Shown here: piece after piece, positions 36,601-48,600 of the stretch
How positions within the stretch are numbered: the stretch's first letter is position 1
Layout: every line of letters starts with the position of its first letter
Assembly (NCBI RefSeq): GCF_020497125.1
Contig: NC_059075.1
Coordinates: 43,126,003-43,190,002 of the forward strand
Reading direction: 5' to 3'
Origin: Mauremys mutica
Lineage: Eukaryota > Chordata > Testudines > Geoemydidae
DNA: 64,000 nucleotides
Notes under the pieces: generated by a model
What the model was told of the DNA's origin: nothing
Seen by the model: only the letters and a program-made list of their open reading frames with translations
Database searches by the model: none
Program-made: the position numbers and the translations under genes

Positions 36601-39600
36601 GGGTCTCGCGTCCCTCCCCCACCCCCCAGCCCGGCCCCGGCCCCGGCGGCTCCCGCTTCCCCCCCCCCCTTACCCGAGCGCGTCTCCGGCGAGGCCTGAG
36701 CTTCGTCCCGCTCAGAGCCGCGTGGTGAGGGGGCGGGGCTGTGAGCTCCACGCCGAGCGCAGCGCTCAGCCCAGAGCTCCCAGCCCCGCCCCCTCCCCAC
36801 GCGGCTCGGATCGGGGCGGGGCTCAGGCGCTCGGACGGAGACTCGGCGCTCTATGCGCCGAGGCTCCAGGAGAGGGGCGGAGGCGGGAGCCTCCGCTTTT
36901 CTCTTGGGGGCCCCTGCGGAGCCCGGGGCCCGGGGCAAATTGCCCCCTTTGCCCCCCCCTCTGGGCGGCCCTGGGGAGCTCCGCGGGCCGCAGGGAAGAG
37001 CTCCGCGGGCCGCATGCGACCCGCGGGCCGCATGTTTGAGACCCCTGAGTTAGAGCCTTCCATGTGACATTAGTGATAACCAGGTTCTGCTTCCGGGAAG
37101 AGATGTTGATGGGGGTGTTTGTTTGTGGGTGACGACACTGCTCCAGAGAGGTGACCGTGTGAAGAGATTGGGCTCTTCCCTTTGGGACTCAGCATCAAAC
37201 TATCCTTCATGCTCCCCACAAAGGGGATCTCAAAGCACCAGCACATGCCTGCGAGTTGGTAGCCTTACAGTTACTTGGGTTTGGAAACCAATTGATAGAA
37301 GTCTGGGGGATAGCCAGATAGGCCGAGACCAAGGTCACAGAGGGTACCCACACACCATGGAGGTAGGGGCTGCTTCAGACCACCCAAAACTCATGTCACA
37401 CTGGAGGCGTAGGTCAGAACTAAGCCTGGTTGGTTGTTGTGATAAGAAAAGGGGAACGTCTTTATGTTAGGATTTCTTTTGAAAAGGAAAGGCATGGCCC
37501 AGAACATGTGAATTACTGTTAAAGCTGTTTGTCATGGGGACAGTATGAGAAATGTCAACTGACTGCCCTTTATTTTACAATAAAACTTATTTAAACCCTT
37601 CTGATAATATTTCATAATCATTTAAAACCATGTAAAAATCCATCCAGACTCCAGCATGCTGCACGTAGCGCCTGGTTTGGGAAAGTTCCGGGAGGAGTCT
37701 GGATTCTCAGCAGACCATCTGGGGTGACGAAGACCGGGAAAATATTTTCAAAAGCACCTAAGTCCCATTTTCAAAAGGCAGTTTGCATTGAGGAACCTTC
37801 GTTTCATTGAAAGTCAATGGGATTTGGGCTCCTAAGCCACTTGGGCACTTTTGAAAATGTTACCTGTGGGCTTGTTGTGAAACCTCCTTCAAAGCCATGA
37901 CTTTTGTCACATTCAGCCTTACTCCTAACCCTGCCCATGGCCTGCAGGTGTTAAAGGAGAATTGTTTAACCACTCAGCATGGCTGGCAGTTAGAGGACAA
38001 ACCTCTGAAGGGATCAACTAACGCTTGGAAACGCTACATGGTGAAGTTGGGTCTCTGAAACAGCTGCTTTTGGGCCACTTCCATTCTCCATCCCGCTCCC
38101 CATCCTGCCCCAGGAGGCCGGCTGTGGTGGGTTAGTGTGGTACAACCCAACGTGATCCTGTGCAGTATGTTTTATGGACTCTTTGGGCCAGGCTTTTGGA
38201 AGTGTGCAGTATCCATTTAGGCCAAAAATAAGTCACCAGATCTTTAAAAGAGCCCAGTATGTTGGGTTTTGAATTCTTTGGAAAATCTAACCACAAATCT
38301 CACAATAGGAGGTGCTGAGAAGTTCTGAAAAATGTCCTTCTTTAGGCACCTAAATGGGAGCTGAGCTCTTATGAAAATCTGACCCTAATTGTGGGTGCTG
38401 AGCAGTGGGCAGTCCAGCCATGAGGTCTCTTGAAAATCTGTCCCGATCTGTGTGATGTATTTCTGATGCATTGATCACCATGAGCTGCAAGTGCCTTTAA
38501 TATAGACTGTGTAGCCTAGACTGCTTTATAGATTTAACACCAAGCACTATACCATCAATGACAGAAAATAAGGGCATCTGGCCACCATTCTATAGGCCCT
38601 TCACTTGCAGAACTGCTTTTGAAGTCATTGGCAGTACATGCTCAGAGCGCTGGCAGGATCCAGTCCGTCGTATAGTGAATACATTGAAACAGCTGGTTGA
38701 GAAGCCAGTAATGGTGAGGGAGGGAAAACTAAAGTAGTAAGCAAGGGATAGAAACATCTGAAAGGGAGATTTGAAAAAGGGTGGAGTTGATAGTGCAGGA
38801 GGCAGTTCCAGATGGCAGCGGCTGCAGAGGAGAAGGCTCTCATGCCAGCAGCAGAGACACTGAGTGTAGGGATGGAGAGAAAGCCAGTGGAGTAGCAGAG
38901 GGTGTGGAAGAGGGGGCTCTGAGGTGTGTCAGGAATGTCTCCTGCTCCACTGTGGGACCACCGCTGAGCAATTCAGCAGCATGAGTGTGAGCTGAGTTCC
39001 TGGTGCACATAGCTAGTGGTGTGGAGGTAGTGACAGGGGACTTATTGACAGAGGAGTTGGCAGAAAAAGAAAAGGCAGGGTCAGGAGTACACGAAGCTCA
39101 CGGGCTGGTGAGCATAAAGGAGAGACTGGAGTCAAGGAGAGAGAAAGAGAAGATGGGGTTGTGGAGTTTAGCCCTAGTCCCTAAGCTTCCAAACTGTTTG
39201 TCGCCCTAGCTCATCCAGTGATTGAAAACAGACAGGTGGAGTGTCCCCAGGGATACAAGAGGCTGAATCGGAGCCACTGTCAAGGTAAGGATGCCACTTT
39301 GATCCCTTTACTCTGCCTGATAAGGAGTCTGAGAATAATCATTCCTGTGTGTAAAATGGGTTCACTTCCTGCCCTGGGACCAGCCTACTGGGAATGTTAC
39401 AGTTACAGAACCCTGAGCCTTAAAGTGTGAAAGTAACTAGCTACATTCCACTAACTATACAGAAAAATGGCATGTCCCTGACAGCTCAGGCTGTTTCATA
39501 GCAATACCAATCAAATTCCCCAGATAAGTCTTATCTCTGACCCACGAGACCCACAAGATTCTCCCAGCATGTGCGTGCATTAGTGATGTGCATCTCTAAG

Positions 39601-42600
39601 TTCAGCATGTACTTAGCGGTGTTAAAAACAAGTGATCTGTATATTTCCTGTAGCCTGAAGCAACTTTAACTGCAAGTTACTAGTGATTTTTTTTGTTTGT
39701 GTGGGGGGGAGAGTGAGTTTGGGTTTTTCGAGAGGAGTGGTGAAAGTGAGTTGGCTTGAAAATCTGTCTGCACCAAGTACATAAACTTTATACTCTGCCA
39801 GGCTCCTCAAAGTCTGCCTTGCTCCAGGGTGGGGCCTGTCTATGCACCTTTCAACCCCAGAGTGTCCTCTGCCCCACATCGGGGGGGTGCTGTGTCTGGG
39901 CCATTCAACCCAGGGGTCCCCTCTGCCCCATTGGGGAGTATCTTATGTGGGCCATTCACCCTGGAGTTTCCTCTGCCCCACATTGAAGGGTGTCTATGTG
40001 TGGGCCAATCACCCCAGGAGTCCACTCTGCCCCACATGGGGCTGGGGATGGCGGGGGATGCCTGTGTCTGTCCCATTCATCTGCTCCACCTGAGGAGGGT
40101 GGCTTTTCCCCTGTTCCTCATTGGGGAATATCTGACATTTTTCCAGCCGTACAGTCCATGTTTTCTGTGCAGTGATTGGGAGCTGGAGTTTCTTGGTCAC
40201 ATTGTCATGATTCCTGATAAGCCATGAGGTGTCCCTTAGAGGATGCTGTCTGGGCCTGCCCAGGCAAGCTCATGGCATGCAGTCCAGTGACTTGTCTCCT
40301 CTAGCAGGGACTTTCCATCTCACTGAGTTAAGTAATGAGTCACTTGAGAGCTTCCCCATGTTGTCCTAGAGGAGAATGGTCACCAGCACAGTGGCCTTGA
40401 TTCCCTGTGACAATCATTGTAGGGCTAGTGTCAGGGCTCTGTGCTGACCCCCCTGTGTGGCTCCTGACATGGGGATGTGTTGGGAGAGAGAGAGATGTGG
40501 CCATGAGTGCTCTGCCTCCCTAGTGACCTTTCTGAGCCTGGCAGGAGACGCACTGTCCTGCAGATGCCTTGGTGCCTTGAGGTGCCATACACTTACATTC
40601 CCATGTCCTTGCTGTGGCCATGGGACATGTGTCTGGGAGCCCAGTGCTAATTCTGGGCCTGAGCTCAAAGGCAAAGAGAGCAATTTCGCTAATAGAATGT
40701 TGGAGAAGGATCTCATGGGTGACATGGGGTCCTTCCCAGCAGAGATGGAAGAGGAAGTGGGATGATGAATGAGAGCTGCTGGATGTTCTCCAGGCCTTTG
40801 TCTATAGGATGGAGCCTAGCTGAGAGGGAGCCAACAGGCTGAGAGATGTACTCAGGGCTGGCTCCAGGCACCAGCTTATCAAGCAGGTGCTTGGGGTGGC
40901 AACTCTGGAGTGGGGTGGCACTTTCAGGGATTCGGCAGCAATTTGGCGGAGGGTCCCTCACTCCCGCTTGGAGCGAAGGACCTCCCGCTGAATTGCCGCA
41001 GATCACGATTGCGATCGCGGCTTTTTTTTTTTTTTCCGGATGCTTGGGGCAGCAAAACCCCGGGAGCCAGACCTGGATCTACTGAGCTTTGGGTTTTATT
41101 AAAGCATCAATGAGAGATGTCAGCAGGGCCCAAGCAGGAGTTGAGGGGGCCTCAGGGAGCCCTCCTGCCACTGCTCTGTATGGCTGGCCAGGCAGCCAGC
41201 ATGGGTTACTCCTGTGCCCCCACTGCAGAGAAGCAAACCAGCCAGCTCCCTTTGCAAGGATGCCTCCTTGCCTCTGCTTACTAAATACCAGAGAACAGCC
41301 TTGCAGCATCAGCACTGTTACAGAGGCCAGATAGAGAGTGGCTGGAAGTTCAAGCACCAATTGGTTTGAACTCCAGCAATCCAGCTGATCCCAGGAAATG
41401 CTGTCCCTCTGGAACTGAGTTTGGCTGTGCAGCACAAATCCTCCAGAGCTAATAGCTGGGAGCCGCAGCATCTCCAGTGGATTTGCTGATTGCCCCTGAT
41501 TAATGACAACCCAGGGGCTCAGCTCCACTTCTGTTAATGAGAACAGCACAGGTACTGGAGAGGCCCCCTCCTGATGCTCCCGGCACCCAGCCATTCAGCA
41601 ACAGGGACAGTGGCACCCAGCTGCTAAGCACGGGGCAGAAATTGTCATGGAAACTGGTGGCTGGTGCTGGGTAGGGGAAGAAGATGGGGATCCCTCCCCC
41701 AGCTGGGCTGCATCCTGCGGCTGTTAACTGGAAATGCACAGGGGGACTGGGCAACATGTAATCACTAGGACCCAGAAACCCCAAGCAGTCTGGTGAAGGT
41801 GTCAGTGCCAAACCCAGGACCTTGCTTCAGGACAATGTGTGTGACATGTAGGGTGACCAGACAGCAAGTGTGAAAAATTGTGTGTGTGGGGGGGGTAATA
41901 GGGTCCTATATAAGACAAAGCCCCTAGTATTGGGACATGTGGTCACCCTAGTGACATGCATGAGTCATGGAACACAGCATCTCCAACTTGGGTCTGGTTT
42001 CCTCTTCAGACACTGACCATGTCGGCCCCTCAGTAGACTCACTAGGGCCTTTGTACTATGTGCTCCCCTTTCCCTGTGCACCTGAGGTTATTACTGAGAC
42101 GCACCAACAGGCATAAGAACCAGCTATGTGCAGAATGGAAGAAATGGCTGGGCTGCTTGTGATTCTGGGTTTGTGGGCTCCCCTTCCCTCAAGGCACTGT
42201 GTCATGGGTCCAGCCACACCCCTGACTGGGCGTGGGCAAGGATGGGTAGTGTACAGCTGGCAATGCTGCTTCCGTGTCACTTGGAGATTCCCATACGGTG
42301 GGACTCCTCAGCTGCCCACTTCGGGCAGCTTTACTGCACTGACAGAAACACGAGGGGGCTGGAGCAGGGGATGGAATCTAGCCCTCTGGTTTAAATTAGA
42401 TGCACAAAGCTCAGTCCCGACTGCCAGTAAGAACATAAGAACAGCCATACTGAGTCAGACCAAAGGTCCATCTCGCCCAGTATCCTGGTTGCTGACAGTG
42501 GCCAAAGCCAGGTGCCCCAGAGGGAATGAACAGAACAGGTAATCATCTAGTGATCCATCCCCTGTTGCCCATTCCCAGCCTCTGGCAAACATAGGCAAGG

Positions 42601-45600
42601 GACATCATCCCTGCCCATCCTGGCTAATAGCCATTGATAGACCTATCCTCCATTAATTTTTCTAGTTCTTTTAAAAACCATGTTATAATCTTGGCCTTCA
42701 CAACATCCTCTGGCAAGGAATTCCACAGGCTGACTGTGCGTTGTGTGAAGAAATACTTCCTTTTGTTGGTTTTGAATCTGCTGCCTATTAATTTCATTTG
42801 GTGACCCCTAGTTCTTGTGTTATGAGAAGGAGTAAATAACACTTTCTTATTAACTTTGTCCACATCAGTCAAGATTTTATAGACCTCTGTCATATCCCCC
42901 CTTAGTCATTGCTTTTCCAAACTGAAAAAGTCCCAGTCTTGTTAATCTCTCCTCATATGGAAGCCGTTCCATACCCCTAGTAATTTTTGTTGCCTTTTTC
43001 TGAACCTTTTCCAATTCCAATATATCTTTTTTGAGATGGGACAACCACATCTGCATGCAGTATTCAAGATGTAGGCATATCATGGATTTATATAGCATCA
43101 ATATATTTTCTGTCTTATTCTCTATCCCTTTCTTAATGATTCCCAACATTCTGTTTGCTTTTTTGACTGCCGCTGCACATTGAGTGGATGTTTTCAAAGA
43201 ACTATCTACAATGATCTTTTTTTTGAGTGGTAACAGCTAATTTAGACCCCATCATTTTACCTGTATAATTGGGGTTATGTTTTTCAGCATGCATTACTTT
43301 GCCTTTATCAACACTGAATTTCATCTACCATTTTGTTGTCCAGTCACCCGGTTTTCTGAGATCCTTTTGTAGCTCTTCGCAGTCTGCTTTAGCCTTAACT
43401 GTCTTGAGTAATTTTCTATCATCTGCAAATTTTGCCATCTCACTGTTTAGCCCTTTTTCCAGATCATTTATGAATATGTAACTTGTGCTGCTTGTTACTA
43501 TAATCCCTTTTATCCCTCTGCTCATTCAGACTCCAGACAAGTCAGATCCATTCAGTGCCTCAGGCTGACAAGTTAGATGAGTGCTGCTGGTGTATGACAG
43601 AGATGAGCCCTGTAGCCTTTGTAAGGGATAGATACACTAAGCCTCAGCTCTGGATGGGGTTTGCACCATATTTGGGGTTTGGTCCCCTCTGCATCAAGCA
43701 TCTGCCCTGGACAGAGATCCCCAGCTTGCTTGGAGTCTGGGCCTCTGGTTCTACATATCACGAATCTCTGTTCCTGACTCAGTAACAGGGTGCTACATAG
43801 CATGGCTCTATCCCTGCCATCTCTCTCGCCAGCAGAGGGACAGGAGTGGCAGAGGGGAGGATGAGCACAGTGGGTCAGGTGCCTGGCAATATGCATAGGT
43901 TTTCCATCATCCTGGGATGGGAAGTCATTTCTGATCACGTGAGGACAGAGGAGTAGGAAATGTCTCTTGGGTTGGACCTCTCCTGTCCCCTGGCATGCTT
44001 GGTTGTTCCTCTCTGTGGTTCTGGTTTCCATTCTGAGGAACCCTAGCTTTCCATTGGAAGAAGGCCTGCTATGCTTTGCAAGCTGCTGTGGTGAGGTATT
44101 CACCAGTGAGAGGGCTCGGTTTGGCACCTCCACCTATCTAGCCAGGGTGGTTTGTGATCTGTAGGATTTTCTCCAGGGATTTGACTGTGTCACTGTGGTA
44201 TCTAGCCCTGGGAAAGCTACTCCTCATCTCCATCCTCTCCTGGAATGAAGGATCCAGGGCGCTGATTAAGATGCGTGCACCAGATGAGCACGTCCATACC
44301 TTGTATCTCCAGTCGCAAGAGCTGCATGAGCCCCCAGTTACCCCCTGTGAAATGTCCCACACCCCTGGCCCATGACCCCTCCTCCCTGAACATGGCTGAA
44401 CAGGGACACCTGGGGAAGTTTCCCATTTAGAAATTATTACACCTGGCAAAGATGGGGAGGCAAACTGCTGCTGCAGACAGGTCCATTCGGGTACCATATG
44501 CTGGAGCCTAGGTTTATTCCATTTCACTATACTGCTCAATGCAGCTAATCCTCGGCTCTGCTTCAGTGTGCCATGCTCAAAGGGTGAAAAGTACCGGCTG
44601 GCATCTTCTGCGCAGTGAAGAGGATGCTGGGTCTGTCTGAAGCCTGCATTGGGGACTCTCTGCAGCAGGGGAATCTTCTCTTGCCTGCTGTGGGCCATGT
44701 GACCGGCTGGGAGGTTACTCAGTTATTAGGTCTCTATTGGATGGGAACTGTGAGGAGCTGTGGGAACAGCAAGGAAATGATGCTTGTCTGTCCTGCTGCA
44801 CAGGTGGTGGTGATAACAAGTACTTAGCCAGCATTCCTGAGAGCTTCCGGCCCCCTGTCAGTAACTTATGAATGGCCCAGAGGGGAGAGGGAATTTGCCT
44901 GAGGTCACACACTGCATCACTGGCAGAGCCATGGCTCATACTTGGGAGCTGCTAGCTCTCCCGCGTGTATCCCCAGAACCAGCTGCACCAGTGACAAGCT
45001 GGAGACATGCCTTCCACTCCTCCGACTGATGCAGGGCTGTCAGTGCAAGGGCAGGTTCCCCCAGTCCTTGCTGTGCACCGGCACTCTTTGATTCCTGACG
45101 ATGCATCCTTTGCAGACAGTGCCCCAGTCTGGCCATGCAGGGCATTTGATTGAAAGGAAGGAGACTTGCTCATGAGTCAAGTCCTGCCAAGCCTCAGTCT
45201 GAGAGCTTTAAAAATGACTTTGCCAGGATAGCCTTGTGAGATGCAACATCTGGTGTCCACGAGGATCCCAGAGTAGAGCAATCATTCGAGCCATCTATGC
45301 AGCTGAACCTAACAGGCCGTGCGCAGCAGATGTGGGATTACAGTCATCACAAAGGTTCCTGTGAAGCAGTTTGCAATACAAGCGTCCTACGGGACACTGG
45401 ACTAGCTGAGACCAGTGTGCTGATGCTGTACAGCAAAGGTGCGATGTGGGACTTGAGGGACTTAGAGGCCTGATCCAGTAGAACAAGTAAGATGCCAGAC
45501 TAACAGTACCAGTTGCCTGATCTGATAGAGCAGGAAAAGGGGCCAGTAACTTTCCCAGTCATTCCTTTCCATTAGCTTATTTTGGAGATTTTGGCTAAAC

Positions 45601-48600
45601 AATTGAATCTGAAGGCAGCTGTAGGGAGAAACAAAGGGGATATAGCCAGGGCAGGAGGCAGGAAGCAGACTGCAGGTGAACTTGGCTAGGAGACAGGCAA
45701 GGCAGGACTCTGGGACAGAGGGGAGGAGGTTTTCGAAAAGTCTGGAATCTCCTGGCACATTATTGTACCCACCTGGGGCTCAGCTAGCAAAGGCAGGCTC
45801 CCAAATTCCTCCCTAACCCATTGCATGCTGTACAGCTTCCACATCTGGATAGCTCATGGTGACTGGACCCAGCTGGATGAATCTGGAGCATCAGCAGCAG
45901 GGAAGGAGAGAGGCGAGGCTAGTGAGACATTCTGGGTTGGCTGTTTGCTCTTGACATCCCTTTTGCAGGTTAACACGGCCCATGGGACAAGGTGTACTTA
46001 ACCCTGCCTCGGTGTGGGAGGGGGACTAGATGGCCTGCTGAGGTCCCTGCCAGCCAGGTCAGGCCCCTAGAGAAAGCATCAGCTTGAGAGCACTTTGCAG
46101 AGTCAGGTGACCTGGCGATACAGGACACTGCCACTGTCCCTACCAACAACCTAGCTGGGCATCAGTGTCAGCAATGGCAGGTATAAGCCCCTCAGGGCCT
46201 GGAGCTGACTGTCCCAGGCTGTGTCCCGCGCTGTGACTGCAGAAAGAGCCAGGCCAGAGTGAGATTGTTTCATACTGTTTTGGAAATTGAACAATTGGAA
46301 ATCTCAGAGGGCACAATCCATACAGTCAGTGCCTTGAGGGGCCCTGCCAGGCCCTGCCCTCGCACTGATGTAGGGTCCCCTCCCCTAAAAGCCTAGTGCT
46401 TGTTGATGGGAAAGTATGAGAGATCCCCGCAGGATTCTGCTGGGCCTGGAGTGGAATCCTGTGCCCGGGGACTGAGGGGACATTCTCAGCTGACAGCATC
46501 CAGGAGGGGAATTTCTGGAGAGGGCCAGGTAGTACAACAGTGCCTTGCCCTCACCCCTTCCGTCTGAGGCTCCTGAAGGCTGAGCACATTGGACCCATTA
46601 TCAGTGGGACAGAAATGTTAGGTGAGAACATGGGAAGCCAAATGCTACCTGCAAAATTCCCCTCCCCTGTCTAGCTACAGAGAGAGACTCCCCAGCTCTC
46701 CCATGCTGCTAGGTATCAGGGCCTTTGCTAATTCTCATTTTCTACCAGTGTGGGAGTCAGCAGGTCTCCGGCCAGGGCACTGTAGGCAAACACTGATCTC
46801 AGTCACTCTAGGCTCCTGGTGCAGCCCACCCCCAGCAGCTCCTCACGCTAGACCTTCCCCAGCCTGTATGTGGGGAAACCCCATGGGAATTTACTCTGGT
46901 GACTCTTGCTGTCACCTCTCAACTGTGTTTCAGGAAGGTAAAGACTTCTGCTGTTTGCTGGTTGCATGGGGGTCAGTATCAGCCTGTGGGGTGGGGTGGG
47001 GTGGGGGGCTGGGAATGGCCTCAGAGAGAAGGTGCTGCTTGTGGGGCTGTTGGACACGGTTTGATTTGTCAATTTGCTGTTCAGTTTGCTGTTTCCTGCC
47101 CTTCTCTTTGCTTGTCCCAACCGGGCTATGGGAAGGGAGCACCGGCGATTTGGCTACATAGCAATAGGGGACATTACAGGTCCCTGCCCTGTTGAATTGC
47201 AGCCCCTTCCCTTTCCTGCTGCAGTTCCCCTGGCCATGTCTTGCTGTCGCTGACTCAAGTTAATGGGCAGGCCCAGGGCACTGTGGATGATTCTGTTCTC
47301 TGCTTCCACCCTGTAGATATCAACGAGTGCCTGATGCTTGGCCTGTGTAAAGATGCCGAATGTGTGAACACCCGCGGCAGTTTCCTCTGCACCTGCAAAC
47401 CTGGGACCATGCTGGACCCATCCCGCAGTCGCTGTGTCTGTAAGTGCTCTGGAGACCAAGCCCTGCATGGCTGTCTGGAAGCAGCTATGCAGGGTCCCCA
47501 GTGACATCCCCCAAAGTTTCCTTGGAACTGTGAGCAGGAACCAACAGATCATGAGCCAGATGGAAACAAGATATCACGCATCAGTGTGCCCCTGTGTGTG
47601 CCAGTGTGTCCCTATGCCTTGAGAGTGTGTGTGGGTGGGCAGTGTGAGATCCTGTGTGCGTGCATTCATGCCCTTGCATGATGTGTGTGCATGGATGTGT
47701 ACCCATTTGTCCCAGCGCTCTCCTCATACAGGGCCGCGGGGCTCAGCTCCCATGGGATTCTCACTTCCCTTTCTTGTTCACATTGGGTTGTTGAGTGTGT
47801 AACTGAGTCGACATGACGGTAGTGCTATGGCAGAGCATGCAGGAGATAGAGAGCCTGCACCTAGCTTCTGCAGAGACTGCCGTGAAAGCAGTGACCTCTC
47901 CCCAGGGGTGCAGTTGTGGGGAAGGGGGTTGAGAGCACCTGCACTGGAGTATCTGGAGTCGAAATAGAAGCCCATCTCTTCCATGCCATTTCTGTTAGAT
48001 TTGCCCACCCCACTGAGGTCCTAGGGCTGAATGCCCAAGCAGGTGTAGGCTGGGGAGAGAGATACTATGGAAACCGCAGCTTCCGGGTGAGGGGCCTGCA
48101 GCTCTGCACCAAAGTCCTCATCAGCCAGTGGCAAAGGCGGCGTGGTGTGAGCGGTGGTGCCAACTTGTAGGGGCAACGTGGAGATCATGGGGCAGAAGCA
48201 GACCAGTGGGCAGATGGTGACTGTATTGTAGCAGAGGAGGGATGCGATGGGGCTGGTGTCAGAGAGGCAGAACTGGGAAGGACCTTGAAGGCGATGACAG
48301 GAAGCACTTTTCCTTGACACTTTGTGCCCAGCAGAAATGGCGGGTTGGCCTCCAACACTAACCCTGGGCTTGTGTTTCAGCGGATAAGGCGGTGTCCATG
48401 GAGCAGGGGCTGTGCTATCGCTCAGCAGCAGGAGGCGTCTGTGCCCTACCACTCGCCCAGAGCATCACCAAACAGATCTGCTGCTGCAGCCGTGTTGGCA
48501 AAGGATGGGGGAAGAATTGTGAGAAGTGTCCTATGCTCGGGTCAGGTGAGAGCTGTGCTCGCTGCCCAGCTGTGCCCAGTGTTCTGAGCCTGGAGCCTGG

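Larger units (their letters stand above)
22904..39209 (+). other. LTBP2: 16.3-kb intron between exons W5 and W6
   Basis: This is the largest intron in the window and it splits the hybrid domain. Named contents are a Cry-type SINE (29045-29227), a palindromic repeat (29505-29605), two adjoining Harbinger-like MITEs (32466-33012), a hAT element with a GC-rich minisatellite (35691-37047) and an inverted-repeat element at 37739-37863. Stretches 22904-29040, 29610-32460, 33020-35680 and 37870-39200 show no exon. 27700-28250 and 38640-39170 are strikingly purine-rich on the + strand and may be old repeats I cannot name. Confidence 0.85.
39285..47316 (+). other. LTBP2: 8-kb intron between exons W6 and W7
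   Basis: The intron contains a hAT MITE (40853-41075), a 102-base hAT-like MITE (41849-41950) and a CR1 LINE copy in antisense (42425-43530). A diverged tandem repeat with a unit of roughly 60 bases occupies 39830-40080. The remaining sequence, including all of 43540-47300, shows no exon or element I can support. Confidence 0.85.

Noticed and set aside
35705..36938. Open frames of 348, 331 and 330 codons on both strands, Gly/Arg/Pro-rich
   Set aside because: They lie in the minisatellite of a hAT element, are low-complexity, overlap on both strands and contain no domain. They result from GC richness removing stop codons.
43573..44698. Two 186-codon minus-strand frames
   Set aside because: Intron sequence without a domain, upstream signal or similarity that I recognise.
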